This document shows positions 53,335 through 62,157 of a stretch of DNA of 64,000 bases, in pieces; within the stretch, counting starts at the first letter, position 1; each line of letters starts with the position of its first letter. The notes beneath the pieces were generated by a model. That model was not told the origin of the DNA. It did no database searches and worked only from the letters and a program-made list of their open reading frames with translations. The stretch covers positions 1-64,000 of the forward strand of contig CAYPCW010000003.1 of NCBI GenBank assembly GCA_964409335.1, read 5' to 3'. This stretch comes from JABMOW01 sp964409335 (lineage in GTDB: Bacteria > Fidelibacterota > Marinisomatia > SCGC-AAA003-L08 > JACNLC01). A program made the translations under genes and the position numbers.

Positions 53335-54690
53335 ATGCGTATTTTAGTCGTTGATGATGAGAAAAATATCCGGTTTACCCTTACCGACATTCTTCAGGAT
53401 GAGGGATATACCGTGGACAGTGTGGATAGCGGCGAAAAGTGCCTGGCACGCCTGAAGAGACAAAAATACGAGCTGGTCATTCTGGATGTTCGTATGCCCG
53501 GAATGGACGGAATTCAGGTTTTTCAAAAACTCAAGGAAATTGAATATGATGCTGATGTGCTGGTTATTTCAGGCCATAGCGGAATAGAAACCGCCGTACA
53601 GGCGGTAAAGCTCGGAGCATACGATTTTATTGAAAAGCCGCTGTCAATGTCTAAAATTCTCACAGCAGCGAGAAATATTGCACAAAAACAATCCCTACAG
53701 TTTACCGCCAGTCAGACCATGTCCGATAAACTGAAAAAATATGCGATGATTGGAAATTCTCCCCAAATCCAGAGTATTCGGGATATCATCGAAAAGGCGG
53801 CGCCGACGGATACAAAAGTCCTTATCCGGGGTGAAAGCGGAACTGGAAAAGAATTGGTCGCATGGGCGATTCACGATAAAAGTCATCGACGTGAAAAACC
53901 ATTTATTGCTTTTAATTCTGCTGCGCTCCCAACCGAACTGGTTGAAAGTGAACTATTCGGATATGATAAGGGCGCCTTTACCGGTGCCGAAAAGCGGAAG
54001 ATCGGTAAACTGGAGATGGCTCATGGGGGAACCCTCTTTTTAGATGAGATCGGCGACATGAGTATGACAACACAGGCTAAAGTTCTCAGGGTGATCCAGG
54101 AAGGAACGTTCGAACGGGTGGGCGGCGAAAGTACTATCCGTATTGATGTGCGTATCCTGGCAGCAACCCACAAAGACCTGGAAAACATGATCTCTGAGAG
54201 CGCTTTTCGCCAGGATCTGTTCTATCGCCTGAATGTTCTGCCGATGAGCATCCCACCCCTTCGGGATCGAACCGGTGATGTCCTGTTTCTCGCAGACCAT
54301 TTTCTGCAGTATTATGCCACAGAACTGAAGGAAGATCTTAAATATCTGACCCCGAAAGCCAAAGCGTGTTTGGAGTCATATGAGTTCCCTGGGAATGTCC
54401 GGGAACTGAGAAATCTCATCGAACGTTTATGCATCCTTGTAACCAATCAGGAGATCACGGATAAAGATGTCCTTCCTCATCTTCGAAACAAAACCGGTAA
54501 TGACGAAATCTGCGATTTTATGACATTTGAAAATTTTTCGGATGCCAGGCGGGAATTTGAAACCCGGTTTATCACTGAAAAACTGAAACAATCCAAATGG
54601 AATATCACTGCAGCCGCAGAGAAACTGGGGATGAGACAACCCAACTTATCCCGAAAAATGAAAGAGCTGAAAATTTCCCGTATCGACTGA
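53335..54690 (+). CDS. NtrX/NtrC-type sigma-54-dependent response regulator
   Basis: A 451-residue activator. The receiver domain (about 1-120) has VVDDEKN and LVILDVRMPGMDG (phospho-Asp about 52). The AAA+ domain (about 140-370) carries GESGTGKE (about 165-172), the sigma-54-contact loop GAFTGA (about 211-216) and GGTLFLDEIGDM. A Fis-type helix-turn-helix is at the end (NITAAAEKLGMRQPNLSRKM). It should open complexes at sigma-54 promoters; a strong candidate lies 3.4 kb upstream at 49955. Full length, all motifs intact. Confidence 0.95.
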   Translation: MRILVVDDEKNIRFTLTDILQDEGYTVDSVDSGEKCLARLKRQKYELVILDVRMPGMDGIQVFQKLKEIEYDADVLVISGHSGIETAVQAVKLGAYDFIEKPLSMSKILTAARNIAQKQSLQFTASQTMSDKLKKYAMIGNSPQIQSIRDIIEKAAPTDTKVLIRGESGTGKELVAWAIHDKSHRREKPFIAFNSAALPTELVESELFGYDKGAFTGAEKRKIGKLEMAHGGTLFLDEIGDMSMTTQAKVLRVIQEGTFERVGGESTIRIDVRILAATHKDLENMISESAFRQDLFYRLNVLPMSIPPLRDRTGDVLFLADHFLQYYATELKEDLKYLTPKAKACLESYEFPGNVRELRNLIERLCILVTNQEITDKDVLPHLRNKTGNDEICDFMTFENFSDARREFETRFITEKLKQSKWNITAAAEKLGMRQPNLSRKMKELKISRID

Positions 54691-54841
54691 CCAATCCGCA
54701 ACCCAAAGGATCTGATCTCTAATCCGGTTTTTGCCTTGACGGAAGTCAGAATGATTAAACGTAATTATTATGCCTCCATTTCTTTCGGGTAATTCCATAA
54801 CCATGACAGCCTAAATTTCATCTTTCGCATCTACCTAAATC

Positions 54842-57199
54842 ATGACATTTAATAAAGTTATAACATTATGTCTTTTATTCTCACTCGGATTTTCGGCAGG
54901 GATATCCGGTTATGTCCGTAATTCTGAGAATGGTGAGCCCATTTCCTTTGCCACCATCATGGTTCAACATACGCAGATAGGCACATCGGCAGATATTCAC
55001 GGGTATTATGTGATTCAGGGCGCTCCCGTCGGAGATGTGTCATTGATCTTTATGATGATTGGTTTTTCACCCGACACTTTGCAAGTCCGCAATTACGATG
55101 GAGATAACCGGGTGGATGCAGATCTTTCCCCCATCGTCCTTTCCGGTGAGACCGTCGAGGTGAGTGGAGAAAAAGCACAATTTCTCCGGCAATCCAATGT
55201 GAGCAACATTAACCTGACAGTGAGGGATATCCGGTCGGTTCCCGCCTTTATTGAAGATGACATTTTCCGGACCTTTCAATTATTGCCCGGCGTCACATCA
55301 CAGAATGATTTTTCTGCAGCGATTATCGTTCGCGGTGGCAGCCCCGATGAAAATTTAGTTCTGTTGGACACGCCACAAATCTACAACCCCTACCATGTGG
55401 GTGGAATTTTCTCCACATTCAACACTGACGCTATATCAAATGCCAGGTTTATTTCCGGTGGATTTCAATCTGAATACGGTGGACATCTGTCCTCGGTAAT
55501 CAGCCTGACCACGAAAGAAGGAAATTCACGCAGAGGCCGGTTCTCTGCCGACCATTGGTTCTCGGATTACTGGAATATCAACGATATCCAGGGCGAAGTC
55601 ACCCTGTTAAGTTCCAAGTTTCTTGCCGAAGGTCCTTCTTATAAAGGATCATGGTTTTTCTCCGGTCGCAGAACTTATTTTGACCAGCTTGCTTCTTTAT
55701 ACTACCGGGTCAGAGGTACCGACCAGAACTGGAATTATTATTTCTGGGATACTAATTTCAAAATCCATTCTGACATTTCATCAAACCACCGGATCACCTA
55801 TACCCAATATTCCGGTTTAGATGATTTATTTATCAATGTGGGTGGCAACGATCTGCCAGAGATTAATTTTCTTTGGGATTGGGGTAACCGGACCCGAAGT
55901 ATTCAATGGCGATATCTCCCCTCTTCAAAACGGGTACTGGAGACCAACCTGACTCAAGCCCTCTATTTTTTTAATGTAGATTTTGATTTTACTATCCTCC
56001 GTGAAAGCAGTTTTTCAGATTCCACGGAATCATCAGGGTTCGTAGCGCACATGACCAACCGGGTGAAGGATCAGGGATTTTCCCAGAATTTGACGTGGTT
56101 TTTGGATTCCGGGCACTCGGTGAATACCGGGTATTCCCTAAAAAAATTAAGTCTGCAATACCGTGAAACATTTGCCGGTTCCAAGATTGTGGACTGGGAT
56201 CAATCTCCGACTCTTTTCGAGTGCTATATCACCGATTCGCGTCGTCCGGTTGACCGCCTGATCCTCGATATCGGTGTTCGCCTGACAAAGTATGAGTATT
56301 ATGACCATTGGGTGTTTGATCCGCGGTTCAATTTCAAATATTTTCTTACGGGCGAGCTGGCGGTGAAAGGAAGCTGGGGAATGTACTCACAATTTTTATT
56401 TACCATTAATCATGATGACCAGCTTCTGCGGATCGTGGATTTCTGGCAGCCCGTCATGAAAGGATATCAGCCTCAGCGCGCCGAGCATTTTATCCTTGGG
56501 CTGGAATATTTCGCACCTTACAATCTGTCAGTAAATCTCGAGGGATATGTAAAACCATACCGATACATTTTGGACATGAGCCGGGTTTACCACCCTTCTG
56601 ATGGAGAGGGCGGATTTGTCGCCGGCACCGGAATCGCACGGGGTATTGAAATCCTGCTGAAGAAATATCAGGGGGATATTACCGGATGGCTGGGGTATTC
56701 CTACTCCCTGACAAAAAAAACCATGGACTATAACGAAAATGGCGTCATCGAACCGGTGTTGGGTGAAAAATTCCATGCGAAATATGACATGCCTCACAGT
56801 TTTAATCTCGTGATAAATTACCGGATAAATCCGAAGCATACCCTATCCACCAGTTGTACAGCCCGCACCGGTGAACCCTTCACCCCGCCTAAGGGGAAAG
56901 TGTTCCATCAGGGTGTGAATATTTTTGGATCCGTGGATAATCCCTATCAACGGCTGGATACTTATTACGGACTCAAGAACAGCGCCCGGTATCCCTTTTA
57001 TTTTCGGCTGGACCTTGCCTACGGTTATAGTTCAACGGTGTTCAAAAAGGCTGTTGTATATCAGCTTCAACTCATCAATCTCACCAATCATTATAATGTG
57101 CTGCTGTACAACTGGGACCTGGAAGCATCACCCGCTAAAGTCAGCGCTTATAGCATGTTCCCCATACTTATCACCTTCGGATTAGAAATTAAATTATGA
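54842..57199 (+). CDS. TonB-dependent receptor with carboxypeptidase-like N-terminal domain
   Basis: A 785-residue outer-membrane receptor: signal peptide (about 1-19); CarboxypepD_reg-like domain (about 20-105; ISGYVRNSENGEPISFATIM); plug (about 115-225; FQLLPGVTSQNDFSAAIIVRGG and GGFQSEYGGHLSSVI); then a 22-strand-type barrel. The C-terminus (SMFPILITFGLEIKL) is the last strand. It probably imports a ligand caught by the lipoprotein encoded next, whose ATG overlaps the stop by 4 bases; this receptor plus DUF4249 pair is typical of Bacteroidetes and relatives. Ligand unknown. Confidence 0.93.
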   Translation: MTFNKVITLCLLFSLGFSAGISGYVRNSENGEPISFATIMVQHTQIGTSADIHGYYVIQGAPVGDVSLIFMMIGFSPDTLQVRNYDGDNRVDADLSPIVLSGETVEVSGEKAQFLRQSNVSNINLTVRDIRSVPAFIEDDIFRTFQLLPGVTSQNDFSAAIIVRGGSPDENLVLLDTPQIYNPYHVGGIFSTFNTDAISNARFISGGFQSEYGGHLSSVISLTTKEGNSRRGRFSADHWFSDYWNINDIQGEVTLLSSKFLAEGPSYKGSWFFSGRRTYFDQLASLYYRVRGTDQNWNYYFWDTNFKIHSDISSNHRITYTQYSGLDDLFINVGGNDLPEINFLWDWGNRTRSIQWRYLPSSKRVLETNLTQALYFFNVDFDFTILRESSFSDSTESSGFVAHMTNRVKDQGFSQNLTWFLDSGHSVNTGYSLKKLSLQYRETFAGSKIVDWDQSPTLFECYITDSRRPVDRLILDIGVRLTKYEYYDHWVFDPRFNFKYFLTGELAVKGSWGMYSQFLFTINHDDQLLRIVDFWQPVMKGYQPQRAEHFILGLEYFAPYNLSVNLEGYVKPYRYILDMSRVYHPSDGEGGFVAGTGIARGIEILLKKYQGDITGWLGYSYSLTKKTMDYNENGVIEPVLGEKFHAKYDMPHSFNLVINYRINPKHTLSTSCTARTGEPFTPPKGKVFHQGVNIFGSVDNPYQRLDTYYGLKNSARYPFYFRLDLAYGYSSTVFKKAVVYQLQLINLTNHYNVLLYNWDLEASPAKVSAYSMFPILITFGLEIKL

Positions 57200-58764
57200 A
57201 ATTTATCAGTACCCTTCTATGTGCGACCTTTCTGGTTTTACTGTCTTGTGAACGGGAGATTTCACTCTATGACATCGATGGAATTAACGAGGGCAACAAT
57301 TATTATCAGGGTGAACTGCGTATCGAAGGTATCCTGTTCCCCACCGAAAATATGGCTTTAGTTCGCATCGATAAGACCTTTCCTCTCAACGAAAATTACA
57401 TCTATGATTGCCTCGATAACGACGGCGACTGGGACCCCCTTACGGATGATCTTGGAGAGGACGGACAGGTAAATGATCCTAATGACGACGATCATGACGG
57501 TATTACCAACGAACCCAGTATTGGGGAGAATAACGGTATCCCCGATTGTGGCGAACCCAATGTGGATGAGTATGATGAAGTCCTGCCTAACTTTCATGTG
57601 GATTCTACGATCTGTTCATCGGTGAAACTGTATGGTCCATGGGGTGAATATCCGTTCACATGGGTGGACAATGCCGCCCAATTGATCTCATATCCGGAAT
57701 ACGACCCGAATCTGGATGAAGCCATCACCGAATGGTACGGAGGGTGGATCCCCATAAGTGAAATCGATTTCGGAATGTCACCGGATATGCCCATTGAAGA
57801 CCGGATTTATTCCCTTGAATGTGACTGCGGCGAATTCGGTGTTATTACCGCAACGGATACTTTGTTACTGCCCGTCAATTTTTATGGCGACAGCCTCGGA
57901 ATTACCGCGCTGTATGAAAATATTTACAATTATCCCACTATTCTGAATTTACTACAAAACTGTCCTGTGGATAATTTCTGGCTTACTTCATCCACCGGTG
58001 AGGCATTCTCCACCCGGCAGATCTATTTTTCATCCCCCCTGGAAGCCACCAGTTTCTGGGTAAAGGTTGAAGAATTTTCACCTGACGGAATAAATCTCGA
58101 TACCTGTACGCCTACGAATTTGAATTATATTCACGCCTTTCCTGCGATGAGCACTGTAGAAGGGATGTTGAATGATAATACTTACATCACCGGAACCGTC
58201 ATAGCTGAAATCCCCGGATACTATCGCATCAATGTTCAGACCATGTCCCATGGATTTGAAAATTATTACTTTTATACTGATCTGGACCTTCATGACCCTG
58301 TCCGAAGTAATTTGCGAAAAAATGATGGAAGTGTGGCGATGGGGAGTTTCGGTGCATTGACCACTAATTCTTTGTACACGATTGTTCAGCTCCCCCCTAT
58401 GGTATACATGGATCACCTGGATGTAGCCGGGCATTTATTGTATATCGGGATTGAGACCCAGATCAACGTAAACTGGTTCCATATTCGGATTTCCGGGGCA
58501 AATATTACCGGTCAGATTCCCGGCGGGGAAATTGCCGATGAGGACTGGAATCTAATTGTTAGTCCGTCCACCGGCGAAATATCAGGTCAACCGCAGGTGG
58601 ATCCTATCCTCAACGGGGAAAATATACTGTTTGCAGTGATCGAACTGGATCCGGCATCCCTGGTACCGGGTGCGGTGATCTGTATGGAAGATATCGGATT
58701 TACCTGGACAGGTCATAATTTCCCTTATGTGGTATTCTACGGTCCCTGTATTACGATAGAATAA
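57196..58764 (+). CDS. DUF4249-type surface lipoprotein with calcium-loop-like insert
   Basis: A 522-residue lipoprotein: lipobox VLLSC (Cys about 18), then DUF4249-like beta domains (GELRIEGILFPTENMALVRIDKTF...). Residues about 72-135 are an Asp/Gly-rich insert (LDNDGDWDPLTDDLGEDG, DDDHDGITNEP, GIPDCGEPNVDEYDE) resembling thrombospondin type-3 or EF-hand-like calcium repeats. The C-terminal half has IPGYYRINVQTMS and a long beta sandwich. Encoded with the receptor above by an ATGA overlap, it likely sits outside the cell and hands over the ligand. The same style of insert is in the receptor at the left edge. Confidence 0.8.
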   Translation: MKFISTLLCATFLVLLSCEREISLYDIDGINEGNNYYQGELRIEGILFPTENMALVRIDKTFPLNENYIYDCLDNDGDWDPLTDDLGEDGQVNDPNDDDHDGITNEPSIGENNGIPDCGEPNVDEYDEVLPNFHVDSTICSSVKLYGPWGEYPFTWVDNAAQLISYPEYDPNLDEAITEWYGGWIPISEIDFGMSPDMPIEDRIYSLECDCGEFGVITATDTLLLPVNFYGDSLGITALYENIYNYPTILNLLQNCPVDNFWLTSSTGEAFSTRQIYFSSPLEATSFWVKVEEFSPDGINLDTCTPTNLNYIHAFPAMSTVEGMLNDNTYITGTVIAEIPGYYRINVQTMSHGFENYYFYTDLDLHDPVRSNLRKNDGSVAMGSFGALTTNSLYTIVQLPPMVYMDHLDVAGHLLYIGIETQINVNWFHIRISGANITGQIPGGEIADEDWNLIVSPSTGEISGQPQVDPILNGENILFAVIELDPASLVPGAVICMEDIGFTWTGHNFPYVVFYGPCITIE

Positions 58765-58798
58765 TCGTTTGATGTCATTCACAATAAGTTCCTTGGCG

Positions 58799-59482
58799 CT
58801 AATTCCAATCCGCAGGCAGGGGCAGACTCCCCTTCAACAGCGAGGCGGGTTCTTCCTTTTCGATTTCCTTTTCAAGATACTGGCATACCACATTCAATCT
58901 CAGACTGATGTCCGGTAGTTCAAGTAGTTTCTGCTGTTCTTCTAAGGGAATGCCTAACAACGAAGCGATGATGTTGGTGATCATTTCTTTATTGATAAGC
59001 GGATTATTTAACAGGCTGGTTTCCATATCCGTTTTGGAAACGTGAAGAAATTCGCTGAACGTATCCAGCAGTTTCTTTTTTTCGCCAAGATCCGGTGAAG
59101 ACACTACATCTTTGATCACGGTCATCGCACCGGTACGGTACGCCAGGTCGTGCATGGCTTCGTTGATTTCCACTTTTTCCAGACCGATCACATTGATATT
59201 AATCGATCCATCTTTCAGGGTTTCACTCTCAAAAATATGAACCAGGGTTCCGATTTTGTAGATGGGGGGATATCCCTTTAATCTGGGATTTGTCTCTCTT
59301 TTTTCCAGAACAACCGTCATGAAATTATCCGTTTCAAGGGTTTTTTTCACCATTGTGATATCATTTATATTCGTAATTGCAAACATATGTCCGGTCTTGG
59401 GAAACATCACCATTTCACACTGAACCAGTAACGGGGAACTCCCGCTAAAAGAGTCCATGAAAGGTTTTCGATATAATTTCAT
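58799..59482 (-). CDS. Lon-substrate-binding (LON N-terminal) domain protein
   Basis: A 227-residue stand-alone Lon N-domain protein. SSPLLVQCEMVMFPKTGHMFAI (cf. LPLFPL-type start), PPIYKIGTLVHIFESETL and the DGSININVIGLEKVEI strand match the LON superfamily; the second half is helical (about 120-215) ending in a Leu-rich stretch. There is no ATPase or protease domain. Such proteins are of unclear use; some may tune proteolysis. Third gene of a minus-strand set with elbB and queG. Confidence 0.8.
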   Translation of the reverse strand: MKLYRKPFMDSFSGSSPLLVQCEMVMFPKTGHMFAITNINDITMVKKTLETDNFMTVVLEKRETNPRLKGYPPIYKIGTLVHIFESETLKDGSININVIGLEKVEINEAMHDLAYRTGAMTVIKDVVSSPDLGEKKKLLDTFSEFLHVSKTDMETSLLNNPLINKEMITNIIASLLGIPLEEQQKLLELPDISLRLNVVCQYLEKEIEKEEPASLLKGSLPLPADWN

Positions 59483-59528
59483 GTATTACTCCGCTTTCAC
59501 TTTTCAGATATCGTCGCGACGTCTGATT

Positions 59529-60191
59529 TTAGCCGATCAATGATAATACTTTATCTACCAATCCGGTAATGCCTTGTTCCACATCGCGGATTCGTGGACC
59601 CAGCATATAAGCAGGTGTAGATACAATTTTATATTTCTCATCTGTGACATAATTCTGCACGGCACAGTTGGTATGCATAACACCCAGTTTCTCCAACTCG
59701 TCTGCGGTGACCTGATCGTTACCGATAGTGAGGTGGACGTTTTGTGTAATGTTACAGATCGCCCGTGCAGCCATCGCCGGGGAGATGCAGATCACACCGA
59801 TTGGTTTCGAGGCCTTCACCATCTCCTGTATCATCCGTTCCACATGGGGGTGGACGGTACAGTTGGCGCCTTGAGTGCCAAAATCGCTGAGATTCAGTGC
59901 TGCGCCGTAACCACCGGGGAAGATCAGCGCATCCAGGTTATTCGCATGGATTGTGGCGATATCCCGTACATTCCCGCGGGTGATCCGTGCACTTTCAATA
60001 AGGACATTTCGTGTTTCGTTGACCGCATCACCCGTCTGATGATTGATGACGATTCGCTGAGGCATATCCGGCGCTATAAAAATAATTTCTGCACCGGCAC
60101 GGTCCAGAGCCAGTACCGTGAGAACTGCCTCCTGGATCTCTGTGCCGTCCCTGTAGCCGCAACCGGATAAGCAAACACCTACTTTTGGCAT
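59529..60191 (-). CDS. elbB: ElbB-like glyoxalase/DJ-1-PfpI superfamily protein
   Basis: A 220-residue ElbB protein. VGVCLSGCGYRDGTEIQEAV at the start, APDMPQRIVINHQTG, ALIFPGGYGAALNLSDF and VICISPAMAA (nucleophile Cys about 135) are the family blocks. ElbB enzymes show weak glyoxalase activity and were linked to isoprenoid synthesis in E. coli; a role here is open. It lies 39 bases after queG on the same strand. Confidence 0.93.
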   Translation of the reverse strand: MPKVGVCLSGCGYRDGTEIQEAVLTVLALDRAGAEIIFIAPDMPQRIVINHQTGDAVNETRNVLIESARITRGNVRDIATIHANNLDALIFPGGYGAALNLSDFGTQGANCTVHPHVERMIQEMVKASKPIGVICISPAMAARAICNITQNVHLTIGNDQVTADELEKLGVMHTNCAVQNYVTDEKYKIVSTPAYMLGPRIRDVEQGITGLVDKVLSLIG

Positions 60192-60230
60192 AATAATTCT
60201 CCTTATTTTTATATGTGTCTTTGGTCGAAA

Positions 60231-61193
60231 TTACTCTGTTGGCCGGATTCTGCCAACAGTTTTCGATACCCATTCAATATTTCGTATCAACCCGGAATAT
60301 TTGGTACGCTTTACAGCACTGTGACGGAATAGCGTACGAAACTCCACTTCATTCAATTGTCCCCATTCCTCCTGTGACTTTCTTTGGATACCCTCGCGCA
60401 TCTGAAATTCCGGTACATCGGTCTTCTGTTCGCTTTTTTGATTCCAGGGGCAGATCTGCTGACAGATATCGCAGCCATAGATCCATCCGTCAAAAGTGCC
60501 GGCAAATTCAGGAGGGATGTCCCCCCGGTGTTCAATTGTGAGATACGATATACACTTTCCCGCATCCAGCACATAGGGTGCCGGGAAAGCCTTTGTCGGA
60601 CAGGCGTCGAGACAGGCGGTACAGGTTCCGCAATGGTCGGATTTAAAAGGGGTATCGGGCCTCAGTTCAATGTCTACCATGAGTTCACCCAAAAACAGCC
60701 ATGATCCGTGATTTGTGGTAATGAAATTGGTGTGTTTGCCCTGCCAGCCCAACCCCGCCTGTTGCGCCCACACCTTGTCGGTTACCGGAGAAGTATCCAC
60801 GCAGACCCGGTATTTGACCTTCGGGTACAGGGACATGATGAATGTCAGCAGTTCGAATAATTTCCGTTTTATCACCGTGTGATAATCGCCCCCCCAGGCG
60901 TAATTGGAAATTTTCACCTGGCCGGGACCATCCTGCGCTCTGCCGGTAAAATAATTCATTGCCACAGATATCACGGACTTTACTTCGGGAAAATATGTGT
61001 AGACATCCGCTCTTTCGACAGATCGTGCCGCCATCCATCCCATCGAGGCAGAGTATCCTGCTTCCAGCCATTGGGATAACCGTTGACGATGGATATCGGG
61101 TAAATCAGGTGAAGCAATCCCGGCTTTTGTAAATCCCAGGGATCGCGCATGACGTTTAATTCGGTCTGAAAAAGAGTGATCCATCGTTGCCAA
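60231..61193 (-). CDS. queG: Epoxyqueuosine reductase
   Basis: A 320-residue QueG, which makes queuosine from epoxyqueuosine in tRNA using cobalamin and two 4Fe-4S clusters. Cluster motifs are CGTCTACLDACP (about 185-196) and CDICQQICPWNQ (about 239-250); GYSASMGWMA and DTSPVTDKVWAQQAGLGW are the QueG substrate blocks. C-terminal HEAT-like repeats of longer QueG forms are absent, giving a shorter variant. First gene of the three-gene set with elbB and the Lon-domain gene. Confidence 0.93.
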   Translation of the reverse strand: MATMDHSFSDRIKRHARSLGFTKAGIASPDLPDIHRQRLSQWLEAGYSASMGWMAARSVERADVYTYFPEVKSVISVAMNYFTGRAQDGPGQVKISNYAWGGDYHTVIKRKLFELLTFIMSLYPKVKYRVCVDTSPVTDKVWAQQAGLGWQGKHTNFITTNHGSWLFLGELMVDIELRPDTPFKSDHCGTCTACLDACPTKAFPAPYVLDAGKCISYLTIEHRGDIPPEFAGTFDGWIYGCDICQQICPWNQKSEQKTDVPEFQMREGIQRKSQEEWGQLNEVEFRTLFRHSAVKRTKYSGLIRNIEWVSKTVGRIRPTE

Positions 61194-61335
61194 AATTTAT
61201 GATGGTTTACCCGTTGTAATTAGGGCGATGATCATGTCATTCCACCGGGGATGATGCGGGACCCTGACCGGGTGTTGTCATCCGATCATTATTAAGGGGG
61301 GTTTCATCAGTGTTACCCTTCATATGGATATCCGG

Positions 61336-61785
61336 TCAATCCCAGACGAATCGCCAGTTATCGTCCGGTTGTCTCTTCCAAACCGTATGAAATATTCCGG
61401 TACTTTCTTCCGTATGTCCAGTTGAATCGCTGATTGCATAAACATATGTACCATACGTGTACGCCATATCTCCGCAAGAGGAGACATCCACAAAATCAGG
61501 CGCCCATGAAAGGCTGACACCCGGTTGTTTTGAAGTGTCGGGCCCGTAACTTTCCATCAATGCATCCTTACCGACTACCAACCGTTTACCTCTGCTCAAA
61601 ACCACATCATCTGCGGCAAAGGCTAAAAATCCCGCCGGGATCCCCTCCTTCTCAACCAGGGCGGCAAAATCTTTCTCAGTTTGGATAATTTCGCTTTTCC
61701 ATTTGTCAATATTATCAGGGTTCACTGATTTTTCACAGGAAAAGGATATGATGAAGACAAATAATACCGGGACTGTTTTTTTCAT
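61336..61785 (-). CDS. Small lipoprotein with DUF4440/SnoaL-like fold
   Basis: A 149-residue lipoprotein: lipobox IISFSC (Cys about 17), then an NTF2-like domain. EIIQTEKDFAALVEKEGIPAGFLAFAADDVVL is the N-terminal helix pair, GKDALMESY, and C-terminal strands (MAYTYGTYVYAISDSTG, GIFHTVWKRQPDDNWRFVWD). DUF4440 proteins bind small ligands or act as unknown enzymes. It stands alone with gaps of 142 and 372 bases. Confidence 0.82.
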   Translation of the reverse strand: MKKTVPVLFVFIISFSCEKSVNPDNIDKWKSEIIQTEKDFAALVEKEGIPAGFLAFAADDVVLSRGKRLVVGKDALMESYGPDTSKQPGVSLSWAPDFVDVSSCGDMAYTYGTYVYAISDSTGHTEESTGIFHTVWKRQPDDNWRFVWD

Positions 61786-62157
61786 GGTTTTCCTTTTATT
61801 GTTAATATAAAATTAGATACAATTAAACGGTGACCGCCCATCAACTGCCCTGGGTTTCTTTTTATGGTTGACTTTCACCCCGATTTTCTAAGAGATTTTA
61901 CACAACCGGTTTAATTTTTACCAAGATGAAAATCACACAGGTCATCCGGTGACGAACCTTTTACCATTTTCTATCTACCGGGTAAAGATATAACACTTCA
62001 CATACACCGGCTACCAGTAGCCGTTGAAGATTAAGTTTCCCTGACAAATAAAATTCAGATAAGTAACGGTGCTATTTCCGTGGATTTTCAACGATCGATC
62101 CGGTACAAAAAAGCCCGTCTGATGACAGGCTTTTTAAGGTTAGATATCGACGAGGAA
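61786..62157. other. Non-coding gap of 372 bases
   Basis: Between the M16 peptidase end and the small lipoprotein start, both on the minus strand. It holds the M16 terminator at 62108-62135 and presumably the lipoprotein promoter. Nothing else stands out; no open frame of note and no tRNA. Confidence 0.5.
62108..62135 (-). terminator. Intrinsic terminator after the M16 peptidase gene
   Basis: On the minus strand AAAAAGCCTGTC, loop ATCA, GACGGGCTTTTT forms a 12-bp stem with one G-U pair, followed by T's. It sits 22 bases after the peptidase stop. Confidence 0.88.

Noticed and set aside
54740..54775. TTGACG with a distant TAATTA as a sigma-70 promoter for the TonB receptor
   Set aside because: Spacing of about 20 bases and a weak -10 box; not better than chance in AT-rich gaps.
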